DNA of 64,000 nt, from the NCBI RefSeq assembly GCF_002286985.1, contig NZ_NSKC01000003.1, positions 248,001 through 312,000 of the forward strand. The letters are read 5' to 3'. The position numbers and the translations under genes are program-made. Numbering within the stretch: the first letter of the stretch is position 1; every line of letters begins with the position of its first letter. The stretch comes from Halorubrum salipaludis (GTDB taxonomy: Archaea > Halobacteriota > Halobacteria > Halobacteriales > Haloferacaceae). Positions 25,076 through 35,500 of this stretch are shown one piece after another. The notes beneath the pieces were generated by a model. That model was not told the origin of the DNA. It worked only from the letters and a program-made list of their open reading frames with translations, and made no database searches.

Positions 25076-27157
25076 ATGGCTGCCGACGACCGCAACGCCT
25101 TCGAAGTGTACCGCGACCGGGTCGATCGGCCCCTCCTGCGGCTGTTCCGCGAGTACGGTGCCCCCGAGGCGCACTGGCTCGTGATCGGGATGGCCGCGAA
25201 CGTCGTCGCCCGGATCGCGGGGCTGGTCCCCCCGGTCGTGCTCGGCGTCGCCATCGACGCCGTGTTCACCGGTACCGGCCCGTACACCCTCCCGATCGTA
25301 CCGGACGCGTGGCTCCCGACCGCCGAGCCCGCGCAGTTCCGGCTCTCCGTCGCGCTCATCGTCGGGTCGTTCCTCGTGACGGGGGTGTTCACGTACGTCT
25401 ACGGCATCGCCGCGAACAACTTCGCCCACCGCGTGATGCACTCGGTCCGGACCGACTCCTTCGATCAGATGCAGCGGCTCGACATGACCTTCTTCGACGA
25501 CAAACAGACCGGCGAGGTGATGAGCGTCCTCAACAACGACGCCTCGAACCTGGAGGTCTTCTTGGACAACGCGCTCCAGAACTCCGCGCGGCTCGGCGTG
25601 ATGGTCGTCGGTATCGCGGGCGTCCTCCTCTACTACAACTACGAACTGGCGGTCGTCACCCTCTCGGCCATCCCGCTGATGATCCTCTTTACGCTGTGGT
25701 TCATGCGCGCGGTCGAGCCGCGGTACGTCGCCCAGCGCTCCGTCGTCGGCGACCTCAACACGGCCCTCGAAAACGCCCTCTCGGGCGTCGAGCTCGTGAA
25801 GACCTCCAACACCGAGGCCCACGAGAGCGACCGCGTCGAGACCGCCTCGAAGCAGTACTTCGAGCGCACGATGTCGATCCTCCGGCTCAACTTCGTCTAC
25901 CGGCCGGGCATGGAGCTGTTCGCCGGCCTCGCGTTCGCCGCCACCTTCGCGGTCGGCGGCTACTGGCTCTCGGCCGGCCCGCCGGGCCCCTTCTCGACGA
26001 CGCTCACGGTGGGGACGTTCGTCACGTTCGTCCTGTTGACCCAGCAGTTCGTCGCCCCGCTCGCGGAGGTGTCGAACATCATCGACCAGTACGAGAACGC
26101 GAAGGCCTCCTGCGAGCGCGTCTTCGGCCTCCGAGATATCCCGATCCGGATCACCGACGCCGACGACGCGACCGACCTCGGGGCAGACGGCTCCGTTTCG
26201 GGCGCGGTCGAGTACGACGACGTCTCGTTCGCCTACGCCGAGAACGCCCTCGTCGACCCCGAAGACGCCGACGAGGAAGTGATTCGGAACGTCTCATTCG
26301 AGGCCGCCCCCGGCGACACCGTCGCGCTCGTGGGGCCGACCGGCGCCGGGAAGTCCACCCTCCTCAAGCTCCTGCTTCGCCTGTACGACGTGACTGACGG
26401 CGCGGTCCGGGTCGACGGCCACGATGTGCGAGACCTCACCGTCGAGAGCCTCCGGTCGAACGTGGGGTACGTCGCGCAGGACACCACCCTGTTCGACGGC
26501 ACCATCGCCGAGAACATCCGGTACGGTCGGTTCACGGGGAGCGGCGTCAGCGGAGCCGAGAGCGGCGACGCGGCCGGGAGCGGCGCGGCCGAGCGCGACG
26601 CGACCGGAAGCGGCGCGGCCGAGCGCGACGCGGTCCGCGAGCGCGTGATCGAGGCCGCGAAGGCGGCCGAGGCCCACGAGTTCATCGACTCGCTGCCGAA
26701 CGGCTACGACACCCGGATCGGCGAGGAGGGGGTGAAGCTCTCCGGCGGCCAGCGCCAGCGCGTCGCCATCGCGCGGGTCGTCCTCCAGGACCCCGCGATC
26801 TTGATCCTCGACGAGGCGACCTCCGCGGTCGACACCGAGACGGAGATGCTCATCCAGCGCTCGCTCGACGAGCTCGCGGCCGACCGCACCACCTTCGTCA
26901 TCGCGCACCGCCTCTCGACGGTGACCGACGCGGACCTGACGCTCGTGCTGGAGGACGGCGAGGTCGTCGAGCGCGGCACCCACGACGGGCTCCTCGACGC
27001 GGACGGCCTCTACGCGAAGCTCTGGGGCGTGCAGGCCGGCGAGATCGACGAGCTCCCCGACGAGTTCGTCGAGCGCGCCCGCGAGCGGCACGTCGACCGC
27101 GCGGTCGAGCGGGCGATAGCGGAGGGGACCGTCGAGAGCGAGACGCTCGACGACTGA
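25076..27157 (+). CDS. ABC exporter, fused permease-ATPase
   Basis: The 693-aa half-transporter has an N-terminal six-helix ABC exporter domain (about 35-360) and a C-terminal ATPase (about 385-650) with Walker A GPTGAGKST, Q loop VAQDTTLF, signature LSGGQRQR, Walker B ILILDEATSA and switch His IAHRLST. It would work as a homodimer exporting lipids, drugs or peptides. Unusual: between the Q loop and the helical subdomain, residues about 488-522 form an insertion with a duplicated GSGAAERDA unit. It is preceded by 75 bp from purN-purH and convergent with gltB. Substrate unknown. Confidence 0.88.
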   Translation: MAADDRNAFEVYRDRVDRPLLRLFREYGAPEAHWLVIGMAANVVARIAGLVPPVVLGVAIDAVFTGTGPYTLPIVPDAWLPTAEPAQFRLSVALIVGSFLVTGVFTYVYGIAANNFAHRVMHSVRTDSFDQMQRLDMTFFDDKQTGEVMSVLNNDASNLEVFLDNALQNSARLGVMVVGIAGVLLYYNYELAVVTLSAIPLMILFTLWFMRAVEPRYVAQRSVVGDLNTALENALSGVELVKTSNTEAHESDRVETASKQYFERTMSILRLNFVYRPGMELFAGLAFAATFAVGGYWLSAGPPGPFSTTLTVGTFVTFVLLTQQFVAPLAEVSNIIDQYENAKASCERVFGLRDIPIRITDADDATDLGADGSVSGAVEYDDVSFAYAENALVDPEDADEEVIRNVSFEAAPGDTVALVGPTGAGKSTLLKLLLRLYDVTDGAVRVDGHDVRDLTVESLRSNVGYVAQDTTLFDGTIAENIRYGRFTGSGVSGAESGDAAGSGAAERDATGSGAAERDAVRERVIEAAKAAEAHEFIDSLPNGYDTRIGEEGVKLSGGQRQRVAIARVVLQDPAILILDEATSAVDTETEMLIQRSLDELAADRTTFVIAHRLSTVTDADLTLVLEDGEVVERGTHDGLLDADGLYAKLWGVQAGEIDELPDEFVERARERHVDRAVERAIAEGTVESETLDD

Positions 27158-27193
27158 GACGCGAAGGCGGAACGGACTGCGGCCGACGCCGAC

Positions 27194-30100
27194 TCAGTCG
27201 TCGCTCGACGCCTGGCCCGTCGCGTCCGACTCGGCGCCGGGAACGGCGGCGGCGGGTTCCGGCGGCTCCTCGCGCACGTCGGCGCCCTTGCCCTCGGCGA
27301 TGACCTCGGCGTAGGCGTCGGGGAAGACGCGCACGAAGTCGTCGAGCGCGGCCGTCCAGTCGTCGAGCAGCTCGGCCGCCCGGTCGCTGTTCGTGTAGGC
27401 GTGGTGGTTCTCGACGAGCCGGCGGAGCATGCGCTCGTCGGACTCGTCTAAGGTCTCCGAGACCGACACCATCCCGCGGTTCACGCGGTCGTCGAACCGG
27501 TCGTCGGGGTCGTACACGTACGCGACGCCGCCGGACATCCCGGCCGCGAAGTTCCGGCCGGTGTCGCCGAGCACGGCGACGACGCCGCCGGTCATGTACT
27601 CGCAGCCGTGGTCGCCCACGCCCTCGACGACCGCCCTCACGCCGGAGTTGCGGACGCCGAACCGCTCGCCGGCGACGCCGTTGACGTACACCTCGCCGCT
27701 CGTCGCGCCGTACAGCCCGACGTTGCCCGCGACGACGTTCTCGGCGGGGTCGTAGCCGGCCTCCTCGGGCGTGTCGATCACGATCCGGCCGCCGGAGAGC
27801 CCCTTGCCGAGGTAGTCGTTGGCGGCGCCGGACAGCTCCATGGTGATCCCGGACGCGAGGAACGCGCCGAAGCTCTGGCCCGCGTAGCCGTCGAACCGGC
27901 AGGTGACGGTGTCGTCCGGGAGCCCGTCGCCGCCGTGCTCGGAGACGACCCGGTTCGAGAGGGTCGCGCCGATCGCGCGGTCGACGTTCTCCACGTCGCG
28001 GGTGAGCGCGACGGGTGCGCCGTCCTCGATGGCCGGGCTCGCCTCCTCGATGAGGTCCCAGTCGAGCAGCTCGTCGATGCCGGAGTGCTCCTGCTCGCGG
28101 GTCTTCGTCCGGGCGTCGCCCGCGGGCTCGGCGATGACCGCCGACAGGTCGAGGTGTTTCGCCTTCTCGTGGTCGGTCTCGCGCTGGGAGAGGAGCTCGG
28201 GCCGGCCGATGAACTCCTCGACCTCGGTGTAGCCGAGCTCGGCCATGATCTCGCGGAGCTCCTGCGCGATGAACGTCATGTAGTTGATGACGTGGTCCGG
28301 CTGGCCGGGGAAGCGCTGGCGGAGGTCCTCGCGCTGGGTGGCGACGCCGACCGGGCAGGTGTTCTCGTGGCACTGCCGGGCCATCACGCAGCCCGAGGTG
28401 ACGAGCGAGGCGGTGCCGAACACGTACTCCTCGGCGCCGAGCGCGGCGGCGACCGCCACGTCGCGGCCGGTCTTCAGGCCGCCGTCCGCGGTGACGCGGA
28501 TGCGGTCCCGGAGGCCGGTCGCGCGGAGCATCTGGTTCGCCTCGGCGAGCCCGAGCTCCCACGGGAGCCCCGCGTTCTTGATCGACGTCTTCGGCGACGC
28601 GCCGGTCCCCCCGTCGTGGCCGGAGACGTGGACCACGTCGGCGTTCGCCTTCGCGACGCCGGCCGCGATGGTGCCGATCCCCGCCTCGGAGACCAGCTTC
28701 ACGTTGATGTCGGCCTCGGGGCTCGCTGCCTTCAGGTCGAAGATCAGCTGTTTGAGGTCCTCGATCGAGTAGATGTCGTGTTGCGGCGGCGGCGAGATGA
28801 GTCCGACGCCCGGGGTGGAACACCGGACGTGCGCGATCATCTCGTTGACCTTCTTGCCGGGGAGGTGGCCGCCCTCGCCGGGCTTCGACCCCTGCGCCAT
28901 CTTGATCTGGAGCTCGTCCGCGCTCGCGAGGTACTCGGAGGTGACGCCGAACCGACCCGAGGCGACCTGCTTGACGTTACACTCCTTCTCGGTGTCGAAG
29001 CGCTCCGGGGGCTCGCCGCCCTCGCCGGTGTTCGACTTCGCGCCCAGCCGGTTCATCGCGATCGCGTTGTTCTCGTGGGCCTCCGGCGAGATGCTCCCGA
29101 GGCTCATCGCGGCCGTCGAGAAGCGCTCCACGATCGACTCGACGGACTCGACCTCCTCGACCGGGACGGGGTCACGGTCGGACTCGAACTCGAGGAGGCC
29201 GCGCAGCGTCTGTAGCTCCTCGGACTGGTCGTTCACGAGCTCCGCGAACTCCCGGTACTGCTCGTAGTCGCCCCCGCGGACCGCCTGCTGGAGCGTCCCG
29301 ACCGTCTGGGGGTTCCAGCCGTGTTTGATCCCCGACGACCGGTGCTCGTACTCGCCCGTGGTCTCCAGTTCGGGGTCGGCGCCGAAGGCCATCGCGTGGC
29401 GCGTCCGGAGGTCGTCTTCGATCTCGCCGATCCCGATCCCCTCGGTGCGGATCTCGGTGCCCTCGAAGTACTCGCCGACGAAGTCGGAGTCGAGCCCGAC
29501 GGCCTCGAAGATCTGGGCGCCCTGATACGACTCCATCGTCGAGATCCCCATCTTCGCCATCGTCTTGAGGAGGCCGTCCTCCAGCGCGTGCCGGTAGGCG
29601 GCGAGCGCCTCGTCCTCGTCGGCGCCGTCGGGACCGGCGACTACGTCGGCGATGGAGGCGTACGCGAGGTACGGGTCGACCGCGTCGGCGCCGTACCCGA
29701 CCAGCGTCGCGATGTGGTGGACCTCGTGCGGCTCGCCGGACTCGACGACGATCCCCGCGCGGTTCCGCAGTCCGTTCCGGACGAGGTGGTGATGGACCGC
29801 GCCGGTCGCGAGCAGGCTCGGCACCGCGAGCCGGTCCGGCCCGACCGCCCGGTCGGAGAGGATCACGGCGTCGGCGCCGTCCTCGATGGCGGTCGCGGAC
29901 TCCTCGCGGATCCGAGTCACGGCGTCGACGAGCGAGTCGTCGCGGTCGTACGTCGCGTCGACGGTCACGGAGCTGAACGACGCCGCGTCCGGACCGTCGT
30001 CGTCTCCCGGCGTCCGTTCGCCCGGGCCCGGGAGCTCGCGCAGCGTGACCGTCTCCGCGTCGGTGAAGATCGGGGTCTCGGAAACGATCTGCTCGGCGTG

Positions 30101-31885
30101 TTCGGGGGTCTCGTCCAGCAGGTTCCGCTGATTCCCAATCCGGGTCTCCAGCGAGGTGACGAGCTCCTCGCGGATGTAGTCGATCGGCGGGTTCGACACC
30201 TGCGCGAACAGCTGCTTGAAGTAAGTGAACAGCGGGCGGTCGACGTCGGCGAGCACCGACAGCGGGGTGTCGTCGCCCATCGAGCCGACCGGGTCCTTCC
30301 CCTCCTTCGCCATCGGCTCGACGAGGTGGTTCAGGGCGTCGGTGGTGTAGCCGAACGCGGCCTGGTGGGCGCGCACGGTCGGCTCCGTCTCGTCGTCGTC
30401 TCCCTCGGCTTCGTCGTCATCCGACCCGATCCCCGCGGCGATCGCGTCCTCGTCGACGATGTCGTCGAGGTCGACCTGGCGCTCGCCGACCCACTCGCCG
30501 TACTTCTCGTCGGTGAGGCTCTCGAACACCTCGTCGTCGGGGACGATCCGCCCCTCCTCCGGGTCGGCGACGAAGATCTCGCCGGGCTGGAGCCGGCCGC
30601 GGCGCGTCACGTCCGCCGGCTCGGTGGGGAGCGCGCCGACCTCGCTGCCGACGATCAGCCGGTTGTCCTCGGTGACCTCGTACCGGCACGGGCGGAGCCC
30701 GTTGCGGTCTAAGACGCCGGCGACGCGGTCGCCGTCGAAGCCGATGACGAGGGCGGGGCCGTCCCACGGCTCCACGAGGGAGGCGTGGTAGTCGTAGAAG
30801 TCCGCGCGGGCCTGATCCATCAGGTCGTCGTCGCGGAACGCCTCCGGGATCAGCATCCGGAGGGTGTGCGGGAGGTCGCGGCCCGCCTGCAGGAGGAGCT
30901 CGACCGCGTTGTCGACGCTCGCGGTGTCGGACTGGTTCGGGTCGTCGATCACCGGCTTGATCGTGTCGAGCTCCGCGCCGAACGCCGGGTGATCGAGGTC
31001 GTTCTCGCGGGCGCGCATCCAGTTGACGTTCCCGCGGATCGTGTTGAACTCGCCGTTGTGGACGACGTTGCGGTACGGGTGCGCGAGGTGCCACGCGCCC
31101 AGCGTGTTCGTTGAGAAGCGCGCGTGGACTAAGGCGACGTGGCTCGCGAAGCGCTCGTCGGTCAGGTCGGTGTAGTAGCCGTCGAGCTGCGAGCCCTTCA
31201 GGAGGCCCTTATACACGACGCGCTGGCGGTCGAGCGAGCAGACGTAGAACCGCCCCGCCCCGTCGACCTCGGACACCGCGTTCTCGATCTCGCGGCGCGC
31301 GGCGTACAGCGCGCGGTCGAAGCCGAGGATCTCCGGGTCGGCGTCGTCGGGACGCGTCTCCTCGCTGGTGAACCGCTCGGCGAGCCCGGCCCCCTCGACC
31401 GGCGCGGCGAACAGCTGGGCGACCTCCGGCTCGGAGTCGAGCGCGGTCGCGCCCAGGTCCGCGTTGTCCGTCGGGACGGAGCGCCACTCTAAGACCTCCA
31501 GCCCGTACACCGAGAACACCTCCGCGATGACGTCGTGGATCTCGGCCTGGACGCTCGGTTCGGTCGGCATGAACACGGACCCGACCGCGTACTCCTCGGG
31601 GAGGTCGGCGTCGACGACCTCGCGGAAGAAGTCGTCCGGGCGCGCGACCATGATGCCGGCCCCGTCACCCGTGTCTTCCTCTGCGCCCGTCGTCCCGCGG
31701 TGCTCGAGGTTCTCCAGCAGCTCGACGGCGTCCGTGACCGTCTCGTGGCTCGGATCGCCGTCGAGGTCGACGATCCCGCCGATTCCGCAGTTCGAACGCT
31801 CGTCCGTTACCTCCGCAAGCCCCCCACCGTGGCCCGAGAGATCCCGCTCCGATACCCCCCGGGTGTTACTACGTGGCTCGGTCAT
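27194..31885 (-). CDS. gltB: Glutamate synthase, large (GltB-type) subunit
   Basis: The 1563-aa protein makes glutamate from glutamine and 2-oxoglutarate. In order: a 32-residue propeptide ending before Cys in NCGIGGIVDL (the N-terminal nucleophile of the class II glutamine amidotransferase), a central domain, the FMN/2-oxoglutarate synthase barrel (LGAKSNTGEGGEPPERF; KMAQGSKPGEGGHLPG; VSGHDGGTGASP), the 3Fe-4S cysteines CVMARQCHENTCPVG, and a C-terminal GXGXG-type beta helix (NDYLGKGLSGGRIVI). No small NADPH subunit is encoded nearby, so ferredoxin may be the donor, as an inference. The ATG at 31885 with TTTAAG about 27 nt upstream fits a leaderless gene. Confidence 0.93.
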   Translation of the reverse strand: MTEPRSNTRGVSERDLSGHGGGLAEVTDERSNCGIGGIVDLDGDPSHETVTDAVELLENLEHRGTTGAEEDTGDGAGIMVARPDDFFREVVDADLPEEYAVGSVFMPTEPSVQAEIHDVIAEVFSVYGLEVLEWRSVPTDNADLGATALDSEPEVAQLFAAPVEGAGLAERFTSEETRPDDADPEILGFDRALYAARREIENAVSEVDGAGRFYVCSLDRQRVVYKGLLKGSQLDGYYTDLTDERFASHVALVHARFSTNTLGAWHLAHPYRNVVHNGEFNTIRGNVNWMRARENDLDHPAFGAELDTIKPVIDDPNQSDTASVDNAVELLLQAGRDLPHTLRMLIPEAFRDDDLMDQARADFYDYHASLVEPWDGPALVIGFDGDRVAGVLDRNGLRPCRYEVTEDNRLIVGSEVGALPTEPADVTRRGRLQPGEIFVADPEEGRIVPDDEVFESLTDEKYGEWVGERQVDLDDIVDEDAIAAGIGSDDDEAEGDDDETEPTVRAHQAAFGYTTDALNHLVEPMAKEGKDPVGSMGDDTPLSVLADVDRPLFTYFKQLFAQVSNPPIDYIREELVTSLETRIGNQRNLLDETPEHAEQIVSETPIFTDAETVTLRELPGPGERTPGDDDGPDAASFSSVTVDATYDRDDSLVDAVTRIREESATAIEDGADAVILSDRAVGPDRLAVPSLLATGAVHHHLVRNGLRNRAGIVVESGEPHEVHHIATLVGYGADAVDPYLAYASIADVVAGPDGADEDEALAAYRHALEDGLLKTMAKMGISTMESYQGAQIFEAVGLDSDFVGEYFEGTEIRTEGIGIGEIEDDLRTRHAMAFGADPELETTGEYEHRSSGIKHGWNPQTVGTLQQAVRGGDYEQYREFAELVNDQSEELQTLRGLLEFESDRDPVPVEEVESVESIVERFSTAAMSLGSISPEAHENNAIAMNRLGAKSNTGEGGEPPERFDTEKECNVKQVASGRFGVTSEYLASADELQIKMAQGSKPGEGGHLPGKKVNEMIAHVRCSTPGVGLISPPPQHDIYSIEDLKQLIFDLKAASPEADINVKLVSEAGIGTIAAGVAKANADVVHVSGHDGGTGASPKTSIKNAGLPWELGLAEANQMLRATGLRDRIRVTADGGLKTGRDVAVAAALGAEEYVFGTASLVTSGCVMARQCHENTCPVGVATQREDLRQRFPGQPDHVINYMTFIAQELREIMAELGYTEVEEFIGRPELLSQRETDHEKAKHLDLSAVIAEPAGDARTKTREQEHSGIDELLDWDLIEEASPAIEDGAPVALTRDVENVDRAIGATLSNRVVSEHGGDGLPDDTVTCRFDGYAGQSFGAFLASGITMELSGAANDYLGKGLSGGRIVIDTPEEAGYDPAENVVAGNVGLYGATSGEVYVNGVAGERFGVRNSGVRAVVEGVGDHGCEYMTGGVVAVLGDTGRNFAAGMSGGVAYVYDPDDRFDDRVNRGMVSVSETLDESDERMLRRLVENHHAYTNSDRAAELLDDWTAALDDFVRVFPDAYAEVIAEGKGADVREEPPEPAAAVPGAESDATGQASSDD

Positions 31886-32351
31886 GGTACACACTCGTGA
31901 TCCGTCACTTAAAGGTATGACCCTGATAGGGGTAGGATCCATCGTACACACATTAGGGAATATAAGGTAATTATTCATCAGGGGTGTGTTCTAATGACGT
32001 AACTACTGTTCGATCAGAAGATACCCACTGGTGAGTAAATAACGCGGTTGTAATTTAGGATATCCGAGACGGAACGGGTCGAATTCGGAGCGTAATTTGG
32101 CAATCGTCAAGCCGCTACTCTAACGAGGATCGAGAGAGACCGCGGCGGGTGGCGTCGGAACCCGAAGCGAGGGGGAGGGATCGGAACTCGAAGCGAAGCG
32201 GGCGGGGACATCCGCGCGCGAGCGAGTACTTAGCCGACGCGATCGAAGTAGACGACGCGACCGAAGCCGGTGCGGGAACACGTCTCGGGAATACGTATTG
32301 GTCCGGCCGAGCGGGCGATTCCGAACCGCGATTCGCATCTCCGAACCGCAA
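31886..32351. other. Gene-free region with gltB promoter
   Basis: No convincing gene lies in these 466 bp. Next to gltB, on the minus strand, CCTTTAAGTG (about 31905-31914) is its likely TATA element. Then 31950-32110 is notably AT-rich, with GGGAATATAAGG and several short A/T tracts, which could be a control region or a site of past insertion. The part 32110-32350 is GC-rich and shows nothing recognisable. Confidence 0.4.
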
Positions 32352-32519
32352 TCACTCGCTCAGCGGGGTGAACGTCCCGTTGATGTCCCACTCGTGGATG
32401 CAGTAGACGTTCCCGGGTTCGTCGTCGATCTGCCAGCCGTCGGCGTCGTCGTCCCACCGTTCCTTGCGGCCGCACAGCTCGCACTCGCGCTCCCGTGGCG
32501 GGGTGATGGTGACGCTCAT
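32352..32519 (-). CDS. 55-aa haloarchaeal zinc-binding small protein (HEWDINGTF type)
   Basis: ATG at 32519 opens a 55-codon frame. The product begins MSVTITPPRERECELCGRKERW, with a CxxC pair, and ends CIHEWDINGTFTPLSE with a further Cys-x-His, giving a likely zinc-binding set. The HEWDINGT sequence is, from memory, a strongly conserved tail of a tiny haloarchaeal protein found in most genomes. It has no known function. The start is followed closely by the conserved region and preceded by AATTA about 6-10 nt upstream. Confidence 0.75.
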   Translation of the reverse strand: MSVTITPPRERECELCGRKERWDDDADGWQIDDEPGNVYCIHEWDINGTFTPLSE

Positions 32520-32589
32520 ACCGTCAATTAACGCGGGGCCAGCAAAAGGATACCGCCGTCGCCGCGGTGCGACTCCGATCGACCGCGGA

Positions 32590-35500
32590 TCAGCGTTCCC
32601 GTCGCCACCGAGCCATCGCCAGAACAGCCACCGCGACGGCCGTCAGCGAGTGTAGCAGGCCGAACCCGGGGACGTCTTCCGCGGTCGTTCGGATCGGCGC
32701 GTTCTCGTAGGTCGGCGTCGCTCGCTCCGCGTCGCCCGCCCGTGTCCCGTCCGCCTCATCGCCCGCCTCACCGCTCGCGGGCGATCCCCCGTCGTTTCGG
32801 GCGCCCGTCTCGTCGTCCGACCACGCGTCGGGCTCGGTCGCTCCCGCTCTCTCGGGGCCTCCGGTGTCCCCGACCGGAGTTCGCCCAGACACGGCGATCG
32901 GAGCGCCCGGATGCGGCGTCCGGCGCTCGGCGCTCGGACGGAACCCGACCCCGCCCCCAACCCCGGCGGCGGGATCGATCCGGTCGCCGCCCCCGCCGGG
33001 TCTCCCGGCCTCGCCCGCGTCCGGTCCGCCCGGTCCTCGGTCCCCGGCGGGCCCGGTCGGAGCCGTGCCTCCCGCCGACCCTCCGGCGCCGCCCGTTCCT
33101 CCGCTTCCGCCGGCTCCGGTCCCGCCGTCCGCGGGGTCACCGGGGGCGATCCGCTCGCGGTCGTCGCCCGCCGGACCGCCCGGGCTTCGCCCGTCGAACG
33201 TCACTGTCGAGGTCGCCCGGTGACCGTCCGGCGGGTCTGACGCGGCCTCGCGGAGGCGGTCGTCCGTGACGCGGAACTCAGCCGTGAACTCCTCGCCCGG
33301 CTCCGGTTCGCCGTCGGTGGGGAGCGCGTCCTTTCCGTCGGCGACCACGTAGAGCCCCGACTCGTCGACGTGCACTGCCGAGTCACGCGGGAGTCCGGCC
33401 GTCGAGTCGCTCGCGGTCGCCGCCTCGTCACTCGCGGTCGATCGGACGCCGAACTCGAGCCCGTCGAGTCGGCCGAGGTCGTCGCCCGTCTCGAGCCCGG
33501 CGCTCCGCGCCGCGGTCAGTCCGGTCAGGCCGGAGGCGTTCGCCGCGTAGACGACGGTGTCGTTCGCGGCGACGCTCTGCGATCGCGAGAGGGTATCACC
33601 CTCGATGGCGTCCCGTACCGCCGTCGCGTTGGCGAGATCCGAGCGGTCCGCTTCCGTCCCCGTGTAGGTGGTGAGCCCGTTCGTCGAGCGCCGCTTGACC
33701 GTCACCGTCGCGTTATCGCTCGTCGCGGCGATACCGTGTTCCGACCGGACCGAAAGCTCGTAGGTGCCCGGCGGGAGCGTCCCGTTTTCCCCCGGTGCGG
33801 TGACGGATTCGATCGACGACCCCGAACCGGCCACAGAGAAGCTCTCGTTCAGCGACCCGTTCGACGCCGCGTACGTGTTGAAGTTGAGCGTTGTCTCTCC
33901 CTCTGTCGGTGTCGCGAGTTCGATGGTGGCTATCGTAGTGTTAGTGTTCGTCTCTTCGATGTGAACAAAAGAGGAATTGTACGTAGATCCAATTTTAACA
34001 GGAGCAGTTTGTCCTGAAAAAACAGGCTCATTTGATGTGGGAACACTCGACACGAGTTCTTTGTCTTTTAGAACAGATACTGACACATTCCTCCGTTCAT
34101 TAGTATTTATATTAGTAAACTCTATACTGTATTCTCCCTCTTCTGAAACGTCAATACTTCTGTTAGTCGGCTTTGAACTCTCAAGGACAAATTGCTCTCT
34201 TTTTGACTCTGGATCCCGCTGTATTTTAGCAGCGATGTGTCTGGATGACTGAGCAGATCCAAACTGTGTTTGTATGTTGTTTTTAACAGATGTAGTGGGA
34301 ACCTTTGGTGATAATGATGTATTCTTAATGGAAATTTGTGTTTGGTTGATATTTGATTCTGATTGAATAATGTACTCACCTTCCGAAATCATAGATGTGT
34401 TAACAATTCTAAGGTTTTTATATTCGTATATGGGATCTTGGTGCACAGTTTGATTTTTTGAAACCGATGATATTGTTGCAGATGTACTTGAATTCAGTCC
34501 AACATATGAGCCCTGTATTGCAGAAATTTTTGTCTTATTTTCAATAAGGTGGGTAATCCGGCGAGGTTTGAATTTTGCTTTAGAATATGTACTATTGTAT
34601 GATTTTGATTCAATATTATTAATCGAAACTTCCTTTATATATGGGGGTCTTTGACTGTGCTCTGTCGTATTTAATAACAGATCAATCTGGTTTTTGTTGA
34701 TCCTGTACTGACCCTTATCTTCACCAATTTCGACAGTTAATTCTGGCTGATCAAAAAATTTCACAGAGATGTTTCCTTCTTTTGAACTTATATTTGTATT
34801 AACTGGTATTGATAGAGTTGAGTACGAATTGTCTTGTTCCAAATAATGTGTTGGCTTTTGAACCACTTCTATTTTAACTGGAAATTGAGCGGAGTTTCTA
34901 TCTACTGCGTATATGATGTCTATCTTTGGTTCTGTTTTTCCGGGGTGAATTGTTGCTGCAAGCTCAGTTTCACCACTTATATTGTTAGTATCTATTTTGA
35001 TCTCTTTCTGATTACCTTGTGCAGTTCCAATTTTTTGAACCAATTCTCCTTCTTCAGAACTTTTCCAGATGATAATATGGTCTGTTTTATTTACCAGATC
35101 TACCGATCCAAGAGATATCGTATTATTTTCATGATTGTAGGTCTTGTTCTGGAATGAAACCCTGCTAGACGAAACTATGGTGAAATCTACGTATCTCTCA
35201 CCACCTTCATCTTCTATAAGATATTCAATATTTCTATCAGAAATAGAAAGATCTCTATGATATTTACTTATATTTCTTGTAGTTATATTTGAAATTTTTA
35301 TATCAAATCCAGACCCATCTGGTACTGATTCATCAACAATAATGGTTGCATTATCCTTATTTGGATGTTTGATATACACATCTGAATTAGTTACATCCTC
35401 CCGATCTGAAACTGTGTATGACGAGTTCGCCTTATCAAGCTCAGCTCCTGCATTTACAAGATCTCCTACTCGTATTTTGATGTCGCCATTCACCCCTCGT

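Noticed and set aside
32110-32350. Short plus- and minus-strand open frames in the gltB upstream gap
   Set aside because: They are basic, lack ribosome-binding or TATA signals at suitable distance and have no recognisable motif.
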